Shown: piece after piece, positions 27,301 through 40,044 of the stretch | How positions within the stretch are numbered: position 1 is the first letter of the stretch | Layout of the letters: every line of letters begins with the position of its first letter | DNA from: Hypomesus transpacificus | Taxonomy: Eukaryota; Chordata; Actinopteri; Osmeriformes; Osmeridae | Assembly (NCBI RefSeq): GCF_021917145.1 | Contig: NC_061072.1 | Location: 13,122,742 to 13,186,741 of the forward strand | Direction of reading: 5' to 3' | Length of the DNA stretch: 64,000 nucleotides | Program-made: the position numbers and the translations under genes | Notes under the pieces: model-generated | What the model saw: the letters and a program-made list of their open reading frames with translations, nothing else | Databases searched by the model: none | Told to the model about the DNA's origin: nothing

Positions 27301-28877
27301 TCCACATGGATGTGTAGCGTAAATTGTAGATTTGACCATGATAAGATGTGATGCAGCTGTTGAGGTGGTCGCAGGCTGATGATGTCATGTGTGCGCCATG
27401 CGTTTCCCTCAGAGCACGATGACGATGATCCCCGCCCACGACAGCCCGTTGGCAGCCCTCACCTTCAACGCCTCAGGAACCAAACTGGCCAGTGCATCTG
27501 AGAGGGTCTGCTGCTCTCCTGTCTCTCCGCCTTTTCACCTCCCCTCCTCTCTTTCTCGTACCAGAATGCGCCCTCTTTTGTGGATTCTAACCCTCTCCTC
27601 TTCTTCATCCTCCTCTCCAGGGAACCGTCATCCGAGTGTTCACCATCCCAGAGGGACAGAGACTGTTTGAGTTCCGCAGAGGCATGAAGAGGTCAGCACA
27701 CACACACACACACAAACACACAAGTCAAATCCCCAACGTGGCCCACTGACCTTGTAACCGCTTTCCGTCTGACCTTTGTGTGTTTGTGCTGTGTACGTGT
27801 GTCTCAGGTATGTGAGCATCAGCTCCTTGTCCTTCAGCGCTGACGCCCAGTTCCTCTGTGCCTCCAGCAACACAGAGACCGTTCACATCTTCAAACTGGA
27901 AGTACACAGCCCTAGGTACTCTCATGCCATACGTGTGTGTGCGTGCGGTGGGAAGTAAAGTGCTCTGAGTGGCTGTGTGTATGGACACTGTTTGTGACCC
28001 CCTCTCTCTCTCTCTGCTCACCTGTGCTTCCCCCCTGCCTGCTGCGGTCCAGCCGGGAAGAGGAGTCTCCCACATGGTCTGCATATGTGGGGAAGATGTT
28101 CTCTGCTGCCAGCACCTACCTGCCCACCCAGGTGTCAGACATGATGCATCAGGACCGGGCCTTCGCCACCGTCAGGCTCAACATGTTCGGTCTGAAGAAC
28201 GTCTGTGCCCTCGCCACGTAAGAGGAAACACACGAGAGATTTGACACGTCGCGTGTCGTGAACCTCCACTGAAAGGGGTTCCTCTGTTGGGTGTGTGTGT
28301 GTGTGTCCAGGGTCCAGAAGCTGCCTCGGCTGCTGGTGGCCTCCTCCGATGGACACCTGTACATCTACAACGTGGACCCTCAGGACGGAGGGGAGTGTGT
28401 GCTGGTCCAGAAACACAGGTGTGTGGCACAGCTGTGTGTGTATGAGTGTGTGTGTGTGAGTGTATTTACTAACACTCGCTGTCTTCCCTCAGACTGTTTG
28501 AGACCGGTGAGGAGTTAGTTGAGCCTGAAGAAGAGGCGGAGTCAGAGGAAGGACTGCCCCAGCCAGCCAACCAATCGTATGCTGCCACTGTCGCCCTCTC
28601 CTCAACCCCACCCTCCTCATCTGCTCTCACAGGTAAACATCTCTGGTATACACCCACACACACACAGGTTGTCTTCTATTATGAAACTAAGAGTTGTTTT
28701 TTACTCGATTTACCCTTTCTTTCTCTTTCTCTTCCTCTCCTCCCTCCCCCCCAAGGCTACTCGGAGGATGGGGGGGCCCAGAAGGGTGATGTCATCCCAG
28801 AGCATGAGTTTGCTGAAGCACCTGTCTGTCTGGACGACGAGAACGAGTTTCCACCAGTCAGCAACCAGAGCAACTGA
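24310..28877 (+). CDS. wipi1: WIPI1, PI3P-binding autophagy beta-propeller
   Basis: Twelve exons in continuous phase encode 443 residues (human 446): 24310-24386, 25599-25681, 26267-26436, 26909-27005, 27106-27203, 27413-27505, 27621-27691, 27808-27915, 28053-28217, 28311-28418, 28493-28632, 28756-28877. WIPI proteins (the Atg18/PROPPIN family) are seven-bladed propellers that bind PI3P and PI(3,5)P2 on forming autophagosomes. The lipid-binding motif FRRG is at residues 224-227 (27672-27683), in the usual place. [20 protein letters not shown], [13 protein letters not shown] and [11 protein letters not shown] are near-identical to human WIPI1, excluding WIPI2-4. The C-terminal tail after the propeller is Glu/Ser-rich and ends DENEFPP plus seven residues, shorter than in human. 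It diverges from PRKAR1A and converges with ARSG, as in the conserved vertebrate neighbourhood. Confidence 0.96.
26437..26700. repeat. GGCA/ACAG-rich minisatellite
   Basis: Irregular tandem copies of GGCAGGCAGGTACAGACA-type units (built from CAGG and CAGA words) fill the start of WIPI1 intron 3, starting at the donor. They give Ala/Cys/Leu-rich ORFs on the minus strand that are not genes. Confidence 0.9.
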
Positions 28878-30766
28878 CCCCGCCTCCCCATCCCCTGAAA
28901 CCAATCAGACCGTCTCCAGGCAGGAGAGAAGTGTTCAAACATCCCAGGTCCCACCCCTAGGACCCCAGTGAGCCAGTCAGATGCAAGAGAAAGCCAGACG
29001 ACCAATAGAAGCGTATTCGAAGAGATGTGTGAGAACCAATGGAGGCCTCTCCCAGACCTGCTCCCAGACACACCTACTTACCCACTCCCAGACCTACTCA
29101 CTTGCTCCAAGACCCACCTGCCTACCTGCTCCCAGATCCAGATATCATCTCTTGACAGCAGTGTAAAGCCTGTCTCTGTCAATCATCTCTCATATCAGTA
29201 TATTATCCCCTAGCCCGCTGTTTCCATGGCAGCAGTCCACCAGCCAGCATGTTTCCCTGAATGCAGCTCGCCTAACATGGCTGATTGTAGCCGGGTGGCA
29301 GGGATCTGCTGACTCATCACAGCAGCTGTAATCTGTTTTCCATCCTCCACAGCAGGCTGGCTGATAGACTGACAGGCAGGCCCGGGTTCAACAATCCAGC
29401 TCCAGAAACCCATTGCCTGGGCAAAGGAGCAGGGGAACATTTCTAGTGTATGTAAAGTGCTTTTCAGCAGCTGAAACGTCTAAATGTATTGTATCTAACA
29501 TTATGTATAATGTTTGGCTATAGTGCAACATGTAGGTGCTTCCTGTCGGACCATGTGACGTCCTTTATTGACGGGACACACTTCAGAGGGGAGTGTTTGG
29601 GGGACAGACAAGTAGAGGGGGGGCATGTGAAAGAGAAGGGAACTTATCAACTGGCATTAGCTGTGTCCCACCCAGAGATAGTGGGAGCCAGAGAGGCAAA
29701 GAGCCAGAGATCCCCTGGGTCAATGCTAATTGTTATCAGTGTGACGCACCAAACGCGTCCGCACCAAGTGCTACCTCTCAGACTTGTCGGTTGATGGACT
29801 GAACTAAAGAGGAAAGGTGGAGAAAAGGAGTCAGAAGAAAAGGGGAAAAACAATCTGAGAAGAAACAAAGAGTAGAGAAGTGAGGGCTGAAGGAGAGCGG
29901 TTCAGCGAAATCATGAGCTGCAACGTCAACTACGAGACTATTCACTTTACAGTCAAGTCCAACACATCCTCTTATTTCAATGATATCATCCTAACATCAT
30001 GTGTGGATTTGTTAACATGGTAATGGAGGACTAGAACTTTGTACTTGTAAAAACGATTACTCTGTACTACATGTTTTTGGAATTAGTCAAGTATTATACT
30101 TTGATGCATAGACCTATAGTAAGTTAAGAGAATATATGGTGGAATGAGTTTTACTGTGTGTGTAAAATGTGTATATATACATTTATATATAGTATGTAAA
30201 ACAGTTTGCCTATTTGTTCATTTAAGAGATTTGCCAAATAATGGTGACACTAGACAAACTCTTCAGCTAGTTGTTGTAATTTCTGATAATTTGAGCCAGA
30301 CCCATGCAATAAAAACAAATGTGAAACAAACTCCTCTCATTCCATGTAGTTGAATATCTGTGGGGGAAGCTATATCCTGTCCACGTGATCGGTCAGTACT
30401 GCTGCTTAGCCACCAGAGGGAGCTGTTGCTTTCCAGTTCTCCTGTTTCCCTGGACCGCAGTGGCATGGCTCATTCACATGTTGAGCTCGCAACACACCTT
30501 CACAAAAACATGATAGACAATCCACTGTATGCTAACAACAAAAGATTGTCATCAGGTATCTCTGTGGATGTTCGCTGTCAGTCTTAAACACACTGTTAAG
30601 ATAAGGTCATTTTTTTCCCAAAGAATTACAGCATGGGTGGATATCAGTGGATGTCAATCAGCAAGAAGAGCAACATCTCTGCACCCCTATTTTCTGTCCT
30701 GTCCTCTGTTCCCTCTCTCCCTTATTTGATGTATTATTTATTTTCCTCATCTCCCCCCCTCTCTCC
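28878..30766. other. WIPI1 3' UTR and convergent spacer to ARSG
   Basis: This is most simply the WIPI1 3' UTR, with a poly-A signal AATAAA at 30308-30313, followed by a short spacer and the ARSG 3' UTR. A minus-strand AATAAA lies at 30737-30742, about 25 bases after the ARSG stop. I see no further gene. Confidence 0.55.
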
Positions 30767-33700
30767 TCAGCCAGTTGTATGACAGCGACAGGCAGTGTGT
30801 CTGGGGTCACAACAGGGAGCCGCTGACTGGCTCGTTGTATAATCAGCCTTGGATACGGATTGGTCAGTGGCAATGTCCCACAGCAAGTCATCCCGCCCCT
30901 TCCTGACCCGCTCCAGCGTATGCTGATACTCCTCTGTGCTCTCGTCTAAGGGTGACTCCTCCCCTTTGTCCCGGAACAGGTCGAAGATTAGAGGGGGGTC
31001 GTGGAGCTCTGCCTTCCCCGTGCTCCCACCACATGCCTCCGCAGCACCTGGGGGGAGAAGGGTGGTCGAGGTTGAGGGGGTCGATCAACACCACCTCTGT
31101 TCATTCCAACTAGCTGTAAACTACTGCTGATCCGCTGCTCGGTGTAACAGTTAACTCCCACCTGTGAGATAGAAGGCTTTGTAGTTGTCCACTCTGACGG
31201 CCTGCAGGTCCCCGAACGTCCCTGCAGCACCGCTGTTGGGGTGAAAGAGGAACTGCAGGCAGGGAGCGAACACAACAGAGACAGCTACACTCCAGCCAAC
31301 ACCAAATGAAAAACTTCTAGTGTCTACGTGAATGTATGAGTTCTAATGTGTAATGTATAAGTTCTATAGTGTTTAACTGTAAAACGTTATTTCAGATTCG
31401 GTGAATGGTTGTGTCATTACCTCATGTCCAGTCTGGGCGCCATGCAGCAGGACTTCTGAGGCGTCCACGCCATCGTAGTGTCTATCAGACGGAGGCTCCA
31501 CCCCCGCCAGGGACAGGAGGGTGGGGAACACATCCAGACCACTGAGGGAGGGGGTGGGGGTTAGTTGGTCAGTAACTGTAATATGACTCTCAATATTAGA
31601 ATAACTGTTTTGAGTTTATCACTCTCAGGCCACATTTTGCCCATACATCAAATATAGTAAATTGCTGAGGTGGGTTAAGGTACATGTTTGTGTGTGTGGG
31701 AGTACCTGGGCATCACAGAATGTTTACCTGAGCAGGGCAGAGCTGGTGCTGTTCGCTGCTATGCTGCCAGGCCAGTAGGCCACGGTGGGTACCCTGTGAC
31801 CCCCCTCCCAAGTGGTCCGCTTGGCAGAGCCCCCGCCTGAGGGGTAGAGAAGGGGGTGGGTCACGAGATACAGAATATAGTCGTCGCCCCCCACAACCAG
31901 GGCTGCCGCTCCAGGAAGTCCTCACCTCTGCTGGTCTGCCATTTCCCCTGGAAAGGCCCTGCACTTCCTGCATACTGGCACTTCTGTTCCCAGGGGCCAT
32001 TATCACCTGCACAGGCACACACAGGCACTCAGGTCAAATACCTCTGGTGTAGACTGCTAGTTTTGTGTGCTCACTCTGTTTGCTCACCTGTGAACCAGAT
32101 GAGTGTGTTGTTTTGGTCTGTCCAGTCGGACGCGTTCTTTATCGCTCCCACCAGGCTGTCCATGTCCCTTAGGCTGGCAGCGTAAGCCCCCCCCTCTATC
32201 CCATGGGGGGCCGAGGGGGAGGGGGCCAGGGGGACGTGCATGTGAGCAAGAGCCACATACAACAGATAAGGATGTCCTTGTTGCCTTGGAAGATATGACG
32301 TCATCATTACGTTTTTGATTCGGACACAAACACGATTGTTCCACAGAAAGTGCCATATCTGTTCTTTAAATAGAGCACTATCTTCTGGAATGATAATGTT
32401 GGCTCAAGTTGACTTCGGTAGGTAATGTTCTGAAAAAGAACGTGCACATGCTACAACAAAAATATGTTTGTGTTGAGGTTCAGGGTAGTTCCCTATGTAC
32501 ACATCTGTGGCCTACATGAGTCTGTGGAAAACCACAACACAACTGACTATTGAGTTGGGCTGTGCTGTGTAAGGGCATCTGCCCCAAGCTCTGTGTTGAG
32601 TAGTGTATGTGGTCTTGCGATGTGTAGTACAGTGTTGCGTAGTGTACTAAACTGTTGTATAGCGCTGTGTAGTGTACTGTAGCACAGTGTTGTGTGTGTT
32701 CTGTGTTTTGTTGTCTCAGTGTGGTGTGGTGTGGTCAGGTGTGTGTTACCTTGCGGTGTGTATGACCCTGAGAGCTGCCTGGGTGTATCTCTGTGTCAGC
32801 CTCCACAGGTCCAGGGGCTGCTCTATGATGCTGCTGTTCTCATACAGAGGCAGGGCCACCTGGGAGGAACAACCTCCAGCACCTGCCCTCTTCTGTCTGG
32901 GCGAGGGAGAGACCACACGATGGATGAAAAACCCTCGCTTGTGTACGAGCGTGTGCATATATGAAGCTTTAGTAAAAGTTCAGTCAGGAAGACCTTACTT
33001 ATGCATGCTTAGGCCTGTATATGTCCCATACTATCCTGGTATTCACTCCCCTCAAGCATTCTCACTCGTAATGTCCTTGTTGTCAATGTCTGGGGCCGTA
33101 AATTGAGATATCAGCCATTCAGATCAGCTGCTTACATCTATCCAATAGCATAGTAACACACCTTCATCGTTAGCCTATCATTGTGCTGCTGTCTTGTTAA
33201 ATATTTCCCTGTGCTCTAGTTCGGTCATGCTGCTGTTGTGCTTGTCCCTCCACCTCCACATCACCGCCCAGTCTTCACTCATTCATCAGCTTCTTTGTCA
33301 AGTTAATCATCACAACATTTGTTGAATAAACGACGATCTTTACTTTATTGTCTGAGACAATAAAGTGGTGTCTCCTGTTCCTGTTGGTGTGGGTGTAATA
33401 AACATGTATAACATCCTTAATGTGTACTGTGTGTTTGTGTGTGTGGGGGGGGGGGGGGGTGAACACACACCTGTGTACTTGGGGCCCAGGGTCACAGGGA
33501 GGGCAGGGGGGCAGGTCATATCCAGGCTGGTCTGTACAGCCCATGTCATTACTGTAGGGTATACCTAAGTAATAATCAAAGCCTGCAAGAAGACACACAC
33601 AACCAGTAATTCATTTTGTTTGTACCTCTACCACCAGCTGTACTGTTTTCCTTCTCTGAAAGTTCTTAGAACTCTGGTTTACTCCAGTTTGAACCAGTTC

Positions 33701-34522
33701 CTAATTGCAATACTCACCAAAAAACATATTTGGAAACCCCACTGTTTTAATTAACTGAGCCTCGCTGAGCTCTTACAAGAGAACATTCCAGACTGGCACT
33801 GGAAGTACAGAAACCAAAATGAATAGATGAGTAGGGAAAAATCCTGGACCTCTGTTGGTGGGATGGTAAGGTCCTCGGTGCCCCAGGTGCCACTTCCCCA
33901 CCATGGCAGTGTGGTAGCCTGCCTGCTGGAGCAACTGTGCCAGCGTGGCCTCAGAAAGGGGAAGGCCCGACACAGACCCCACAGCAAAGTTGTGTGTCAC
34001 CCCATTCCGCAGGCCCAGCCGGCCGGTGAGCAGGGAGGCCCGGGATGGGGAGCAGGTGGAGGCTGGAGAGTGAAAGTCTGTCAGTCTGGAATACAGTTAG
34101 GATTGAAAACAGGAAATTACTGCTTGTGTGAGAGGTTTTAATGGTATTTGCCAGATATCTTCGTCCCTCCTGACCACAGTTCAAATAACTCTAGGTTACA
34201 GTGCACACAACATCAGTTAGTGAGCTGAGGAAGGGTTAGTTGATTGGTAAAATGTCAGTTTAGGTTATTTAGTTTGCTAGCAGGTTAGCATGCTATTAAG
34301 CTGACCTCTCTACCTCATCCCCTGCTCTGCCATCAGGTCCAGATTCGGGGTTTGGGTCTTCCTCACACCCTCCATGTTAGCCCCCAGGTCCCCCCAGCCT
34401 ATGTCATCTGCCAGAATAATGATAAAGTTGGGCTTCCTCTCCCTGGGTCCTGCTCGGCCTCCATGTTGGCTCCCTGTGAGCAGCAGTAGCAGAGAGAGTA
34501 TGGTCCCAGACAGCAGCAGCAT
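30767..34522 (-). CDS. arsg: ARSG, lysosomal arylsulfatase G
   Basis: Ten exons in continuous phase encode 527 residues (human 525): 34314-34522, 33850-34085, 33471-33582, 32750-32896, 32088-32284, 31926-32006, 31728-31836, 31421-31541, 31162-31252, 30767-31047. Arylsulfatase G removes 3-O-sulfate from glucosamine of heparan sulfate in lysosomes. Visible: a Leu-rich signal peptide (residues 1-20); metal ligands in [10 protein letters not shown]; the CSPSR signature whose Cys (residue 81) becomes formylglycine; GKWHLG; HMHVP; GDNGPW; and the ARSG-specific Cys-rich end [11 protein letters not shown]. The start ATG at 34522 follows an acceptor-like site; the upstream in-frame GTG is not used. 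All catalytic motifs are present, so the enzyme should be active. It diverges from SLC16A6, its neighbour in other vertebrates. Confidence 0.95.
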
Positions 34523-34848
34523 GCTGAATCCAGGCCTGTTGCGAGACACACAGCCGATCGGCTGCTGGCATTACATGACTATCCAGGAGTAGACGGTGGT
34601 TTATAATGTATGATGACCGCATAGTGGTTGACTGGGCACTGCGGTTCCAGACGTACATAATGCATGTACACACACTGTAAACAGTCACAAACAGAGAGTG
34701 AGGAAGCATACAGTACAGACTACCGTCCACTGTAGTAGAGGTTAGATACCAGTAGACTGATTTAGGACTGTGGTGACTGCAGCAACTTGATCTGACCAAC
34801 TACCTTCCTCATATGTGTGTTATGTGTGTTAAGTTGTGTGTGTGTGTG

Positions 34849-34903
<55 letters not shown>

Positions 34904-36413
34904 AGAGAATGAGAGAGAATGAGAAAGAGCGAAGGGGGGGGGGGGGGTCTTTGCAGAAGCAGCTCTGTTGAGCCACTGGTTTCACATGACTACGCAGCAG
35001 CACACAGTATTATAGTCCACCACATAAGAAGAAGCAAGGATATAATTCCCCTCAATCTAAGCACATACGGTAGGTGGGGGGGACTATTCTCCTATTAACA
35101 TCATGCTTTGGAGCACAACTAACGGAAACAAATTACTGAGAGGCAAAAAATTGGAAATAGTATCAATCTCCCAACCAGTATTCCAGTATTAAACTGTAAA
35201 ATATTTAGAAATGGCCATATTTATATAGTCAAGTTGACCCATGGCCACAGACAGAGCTCTGCCTGAGAACCACACTGAAGAAGGCAGACTAGCATGCAAC
35301 TGTAACTTTCAGCCGTCATCTCTCTCTCTTTCTCTCTCTCTCTCTTTATCTTTGCCTGCTAAATTCATAATCAACATTTTGTCATTAGATTTATTGGTGG
35401 TTAAACTGGCATTACAGTTTAAAGTGTTAGGACATGAATCCTGAAAGGTATTGGATATTGTGAAATCTCACCTATCGGATGTTGACTATATTGCCCAATA
35501 TGTTTATTTGGAACACTCAAAGGAATGTTCTAGACAAAATGTTCTTTAACAAAACATAAATAGATCAGATTAACTAGGTTTAATTGTAACATGCATTCAT
35601 TAGTAGACAGAGGCGTCCCGTGGTGGGATTAACTTTAACTGGCGATAGATTTTTCCACCACTAAAGTTGTCCAACTTTGAATCCAGTCGGAACAACATGT
35701 TTGCAGATGGGTCTGCTCTGTTCAAGCACACGCATCAAAAGAATACAAGAGGATAAAAGACAGGGGCCAGTTACTGTGGCATTTAGAATTAGGTTATTGT
35801 CACTTGCAGCTGCGCATTCAGTGGGCATCAGAGAGTTGGATTATGAGTTGCGAAAACAAATGTGGTGAGTACAACTATAGTAAGTAGGCTATTAGTAGCC
35901 TACATCGGAAAATATTGATAGAGATTTTCAGTATGGAGTTGTTCATGTTAATAGCCTAGCATTCACTGCGGTTGTGATTCAAACCAACATCTTCGATTCT
36001 AGCATCCTTTCCAACCATAACATAGCCTACTCAATCGTATGTGTAAAGTAATTCACATCGCCAAAATCCCGCTTGTTACATAATTAACTGCAACGCCTTA
36101 TTAGGTCGTAATAAATCGTAGTTTACCGTTTTCAGTTTACTGAAGAATCAAGTTGCTTCTGAGCGGACCGCAGATATGAGCGTTAACACACGCAACGTGC
36201 GCGTTCTCATAAATTGCGCGTTCATGTGTAAACCTTTTTTCAATCACCAACATCTTGAAAAATGTTTCTTCAATACCCTCCAACTCAACTCCTTCTCTCA
36301 ATCCCTGTATTAATCAAATCAAGTGTAAGATGTCTTTCCTCTGCTCCCCTTCCCTCTCTTACCCTCCCCTTGCCTGGCGCTGGACAGCAGTAGTGTTGGG
36401 TGCCAGGTATTTG
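34523..36413. other. Divergent region, ARSG / SLC16A6
   Basis: The 1.9-kb space between the start codons should hold 5' UTR exons and promoters of both genes. It includes a (GA)n tract (34851-34930) with a poly-G run (34936-34947) and a short CT repeat near 35325-35345. The acceptor just before SLC16A6 (GGACAG at about 36387) implies an upstream non-coding exon that I could not place. No coding exon is seen. Confidence 0.55.
34851..34930. repeat. GA microsatellite
   Basis: (GA)n with GAAT interruptions, followed by a 12-base G run, lies about 0.4 kb upstream of the ARSG start codon. Confidence 0.9.
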
Positions 36414-39303
36414 ATGAGGCCCCTGGTGTACCAGAAGGCCCCTGATGGTGGCTGGGGCTGGGTGGTGGCAGGGGCTTTCTTCCTGGTGGAGGTCTTCACC
36501 TACGGAGTCATCAAGAGCTTCGGTATCTTCCTCCAGGACCTGATGGAGGAGTTTGAGGAGAGCAACAGTCGTGTGTCCTGGATCATCTCCATCTGCGTGT
36601 TTGTCATGTCTTTCGCAGGTGAGATAGACACCAAGTAGGGGCCTGGGGAGGGGGGGAGGGGGGTCACCATCCAGGGAAGAGCAGTGGCGCTTCTAGACAA
36701 ATGTTACTGGGGGGGCCAATGGGGGGCCAGTGTTTAATCAGAGGGGCACATTAAAAAGTGGAAACAAATGATATTTAAACATTAAATACTTAAATTTTGT
36801 TTACATTAAAATCATACAAACGGCTCTGGCTCTCCCTCTTCCAGCTCCTCAGCTCTCTCAATACCTTGATATGTTTCTATAACTTTTGTATTTACTGGGG
36901 CAAAAAAGGCTGCAATGTCCCTTCCTCATTTCATGATGACTACTAGAAGAAGAAAAACATGTGAAAAAAATATTTTAAAAATTAATAAAAAATGATTTTT
37001 TTAATTCAGTCAGCTCAGGGGGGCCACAGGGGGGGGGGGCAGGGACATTTTTACAGGGGCCCTGGCCCAAGTAGGTCCCCATTTAGAACCGCCCCTGGGG
37101 CAAATGGCCTCTCAGAAGTGAAATGGAACATTCAGAAGTGAAACAGAACAGGAAGGTGAGATAGAAACCACAGTGAAGACAGAATATTTACTGGTCAGAT
37201 AAAAATTAGTTGGAGGATGACTAGGTGAGCAGCTTCTCAAATGTGAGCAAGGGGAAGCAGGAAAGAGAAATATAATTGGTACAATGTTCTCTTAGCTATT
37301 GCTATGTTGTCTTTCAGCACCTCTGTCCTCAATCTTAACCAATCGGTTTGGGTTCCAGCCAGTCGTTATGATTGGTGGATTCCTCCTTGCTGTGGGAACC
37401 ATCACTACTGGCTTTACAACTTCTGTCAACCAAATGTACATCACAACGGGAATCATTGCAGGTGTGTATTTTGGGCAAACACACACAGACACACACAGAC
37501 ACACACCTTACTGTACAGTGTTACCCTCTCCTACCAGGTCTTGGGTACTGCCTGACCTTCCTGCCCACAGTGACCATCCTCTCTCAGTACTTCACACGCA
37601 AACGCTCCCTGGTAACAGCAGTGGCGTCCACTGGAGAGTCCTTCACCATGTTTGCTCTCGCCCCTGGTGAGTGTGTGTTTGTAAGTTATACTGACCCCAA
37701 AGGTTTGTTTTTCTCATCGGTTTATCAGCTTATATTCTGACTATCCGTGTTTGCTCCCCTCCACAGCATTCTCTGCTCTGAGGGACAATATTGGCTGGCG
37801 TTACACCATGGTCGTCATAGGAGCTCTGCAAGGCACCATCATTGTCTGTGGGGCTTTGCTGCGGCCCATCATCATCACACACCAGCCTGTGTGGGAGACA
37901 GAGACCCATGTGCTGGCCCCAACAAAGCAGGGGAACCAGAGCATGCAGATCGACTCAAAACTGAACTCACACAGCAGACTGGAGGACTCAGGCTCCTTGA
38001 CCAGAAAGCATTCCTATATGTCAGAAAACAATCAGGAAAACGAGCTGACACGTGGAGACTCCCTGAGATCTGGGGTCTCTGGGGGGAAGTGCCTGCCAGG
38101 GACAGTCCACGGTGGGTCTGGGGAAGAGGGGATACCCCTGCAGGGGGAAGAGGGGATACCCCTGCAGGGAGAAGAGGAGATGGAGAACCTTAAGAATCAA
38201 GTGAAAGTAGAGAAGGAAGTGGAGGGCTATAAGCTTCAAGTGGAGATGGGGAAAGAGGGCCTAGAGAGAAAAGGACAGGGGGATGAGAAGGAGGAGGAAG
38301 AAGAAATGACGTCAGTGGACCAGACGTCCCAGCAAGTCAGACTTCTGGACTTCTCTGTGCTGAGGGAGGGTCGTTTTATCTGCTACTCTCTCTTTGGGCT
38401 CTTTGCCACGCTGGGCTTCTTTGCCCCGCAGCTCTACATCATCCAACTGAGCGTGAACCGGGGCGTGGAGCGTGAGCATGCCACGTACATGCTGTCCACC
38501 ATGGCTGTGGCCGAGATGCTGGGACGCCTGTCTGTCGGCTGGGTCATGAGCAGGAAGCAGGTAGGCCACAGGAAGCCCCAGGTGCTGCTGGGATGTGTCA
38601 TTTCCCTGACACTGGTGCTGGGGGCCTTCGGCCTGGTGTGGGAGTTCTGGGGCCTGGCATTGTGCTGTGGCCTGTATGGGTTCTTCATGGGCACAGTGGC
38701 GTCTACACACATCCCCATGCTGGCAGAGGAGGAAGTGGTGGGCATCGAGAGGATGGCATCAGCTGCTGGGGTTTATGTTTTCATTCAGAGTTTTGCTGGA
38801 CTGGCTGGACCCCCTCTAGGAGGTAAGACAGACAACACAAGGCACCCTCAGGCCACTTTCTCTCAGTAGCAAAACACCCCAAATAATCTATTCTAATCAC
38901 GTTTAGATTTATTGACAATAAGCTCTAAACAGAACAGATCTATGTGCTAGTAATTATGAGCTATAACTATTAAACCATATTATTAATAGTGTTGTTAGAA
39001 CATAGACATGAACACGTGTTGAGTTGCATGTTTCTCGTTTCCTCAGGACTTCTGGTGGATCTGACTCAGGACTACGGTTCTGCCTTCTACTCCTGTGCGA
39101 TGGGGATGGGCCTGGGGGCCGTGTTCCTAGGTCTGGTCTTACCTGCCAGGAGAGGCCTGTCTTGTAATTGCTGTAGTGGCCCTCAGCCTCTGCATCAGGG
39201 GCTGAGCAACCCTGCAGACAACCATGGAAGAGAGGAGGTGGACCTAAACCAAAACCAGGAAGTGATTCATTGTAAAGGCCAGCCAATTACAAGCTCTGCC
39301 TGA
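36414..39303 (+). CDS. slc16a6: SLC16A6, monocarboxylate transporter 7
   Basis: Five exons in continuous phase encode 596 residues (human 523): 36414-36618, 37318-37461, 37538-37666, 37767-38822, 39047-39303. The MCT family signature PDGGWGW opens the first membrane segment, and twelve hydrophobic segments can be read in two blocks of six. SLC16A6 exports ketone bodies (beta-hydroxybutyrate) from liver cells in zebrafish and carries taurine in mammals. [24 protein letters not shown] and [17 protein letters not shown] match SLC16A6 closely. The large cytoplasmic loop between the two blocks (about 37920-38340) is longer than in human and very acidic, with an in-frame tandem EEGIPLQG repeat. I chose the ATG at 36414, which lies just after an acceptor; ATGs farther upstream are in intron. 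A transposon sits in intron 1. Confidence 0.93.
36682..37097. mobile_element. Non-autonomous DNA transposon in SLC16A6 intron 1
   Basis: The left end CAGTGGCGCTTCTAGA matches the reverse complement of the right end, CAGGGGCGGTTCTAAA, at 13 of 16 positions. G-rich sub-terminal stretches with GGGGGCCA words occur on both sides of an AT-rich centre. It is 416 bases long with no ORF. No clear target duplication is visible. Confidence 0.6.
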
Positions 39304-40044
39304 GTTTACATTAGCAATATTTACCTGGAGATTGAAGCCACTACTTGAAGGGGCTTCAATCCTAGAGCTTTGCACTGAAAAATTTACAATAATCAAGCTG
39401 AGACCGAACCCTTCCTCACAATAAGACAGGGACTGCAAGAACAGTCGGCACAGAAATTCAGGTTGAATGCAATCAGCAGGCATTGTTGTAAATCTTAACG
39501 TAACGTATTGTAACAAACGACTCCAGAATCAGAGAGGGTGCTAATGTTTTGTCAGTCGAGTCATGCGGAGTTGATACTGTGATATGAACAAGGTGATGAT
39601 AGTGTAGCTAGGCAAACCAACACTGTGAATTACCAGGGAGCAGGAATAGATTATAAGTTCACATTCCATTATTTTATGAAAATCATCAAGTTAAACATTA
39701 CACTCAGGAAATCATGACTAATTAAATATATTGTTTTTAATCAAATTGCTGTTGTTATCTAAGTTAATTATATTTTTCTATCACAATAAACCCAAGAATA
39801 CAATACACAAGAGTCTGAGAGTGATTCTACATTCACAGTTGATTAATTTGTAATGTTTCTAGACATTCCTTACCGGACTTTCATTATGGTCATATTTTTT
39901 ACAGCACCAAAGATTGATCCTGTAAAGTCCTACAATTTGACAGTACAAGCATGCAGTGTTCACCTCAGTGCATGCTGGGTATGTCTGTCATTTTACTCAT
40001 AAACAAGAAAAAGTCAGATTTATGATTAGGCACTAACAGTGTGT
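39304..40044. other. Convergent spacer SLC16A6 / AMZ2
   Basis: It probably holds the SLC16A6 3' UTR (AATAAA at 39785-39790) and the AMZ2 3' UTR, so only a few hundred bases separate the two transcripts. It is AT-rich with no coding exon. Confidence 0.55.

Noticed and set aside
34523-34549. Extended ARSG N-terminus starting at GTG
   Set aside because: It lies at or before an acceptor-like site; the ATG at 34522 gives a good signal peptide.
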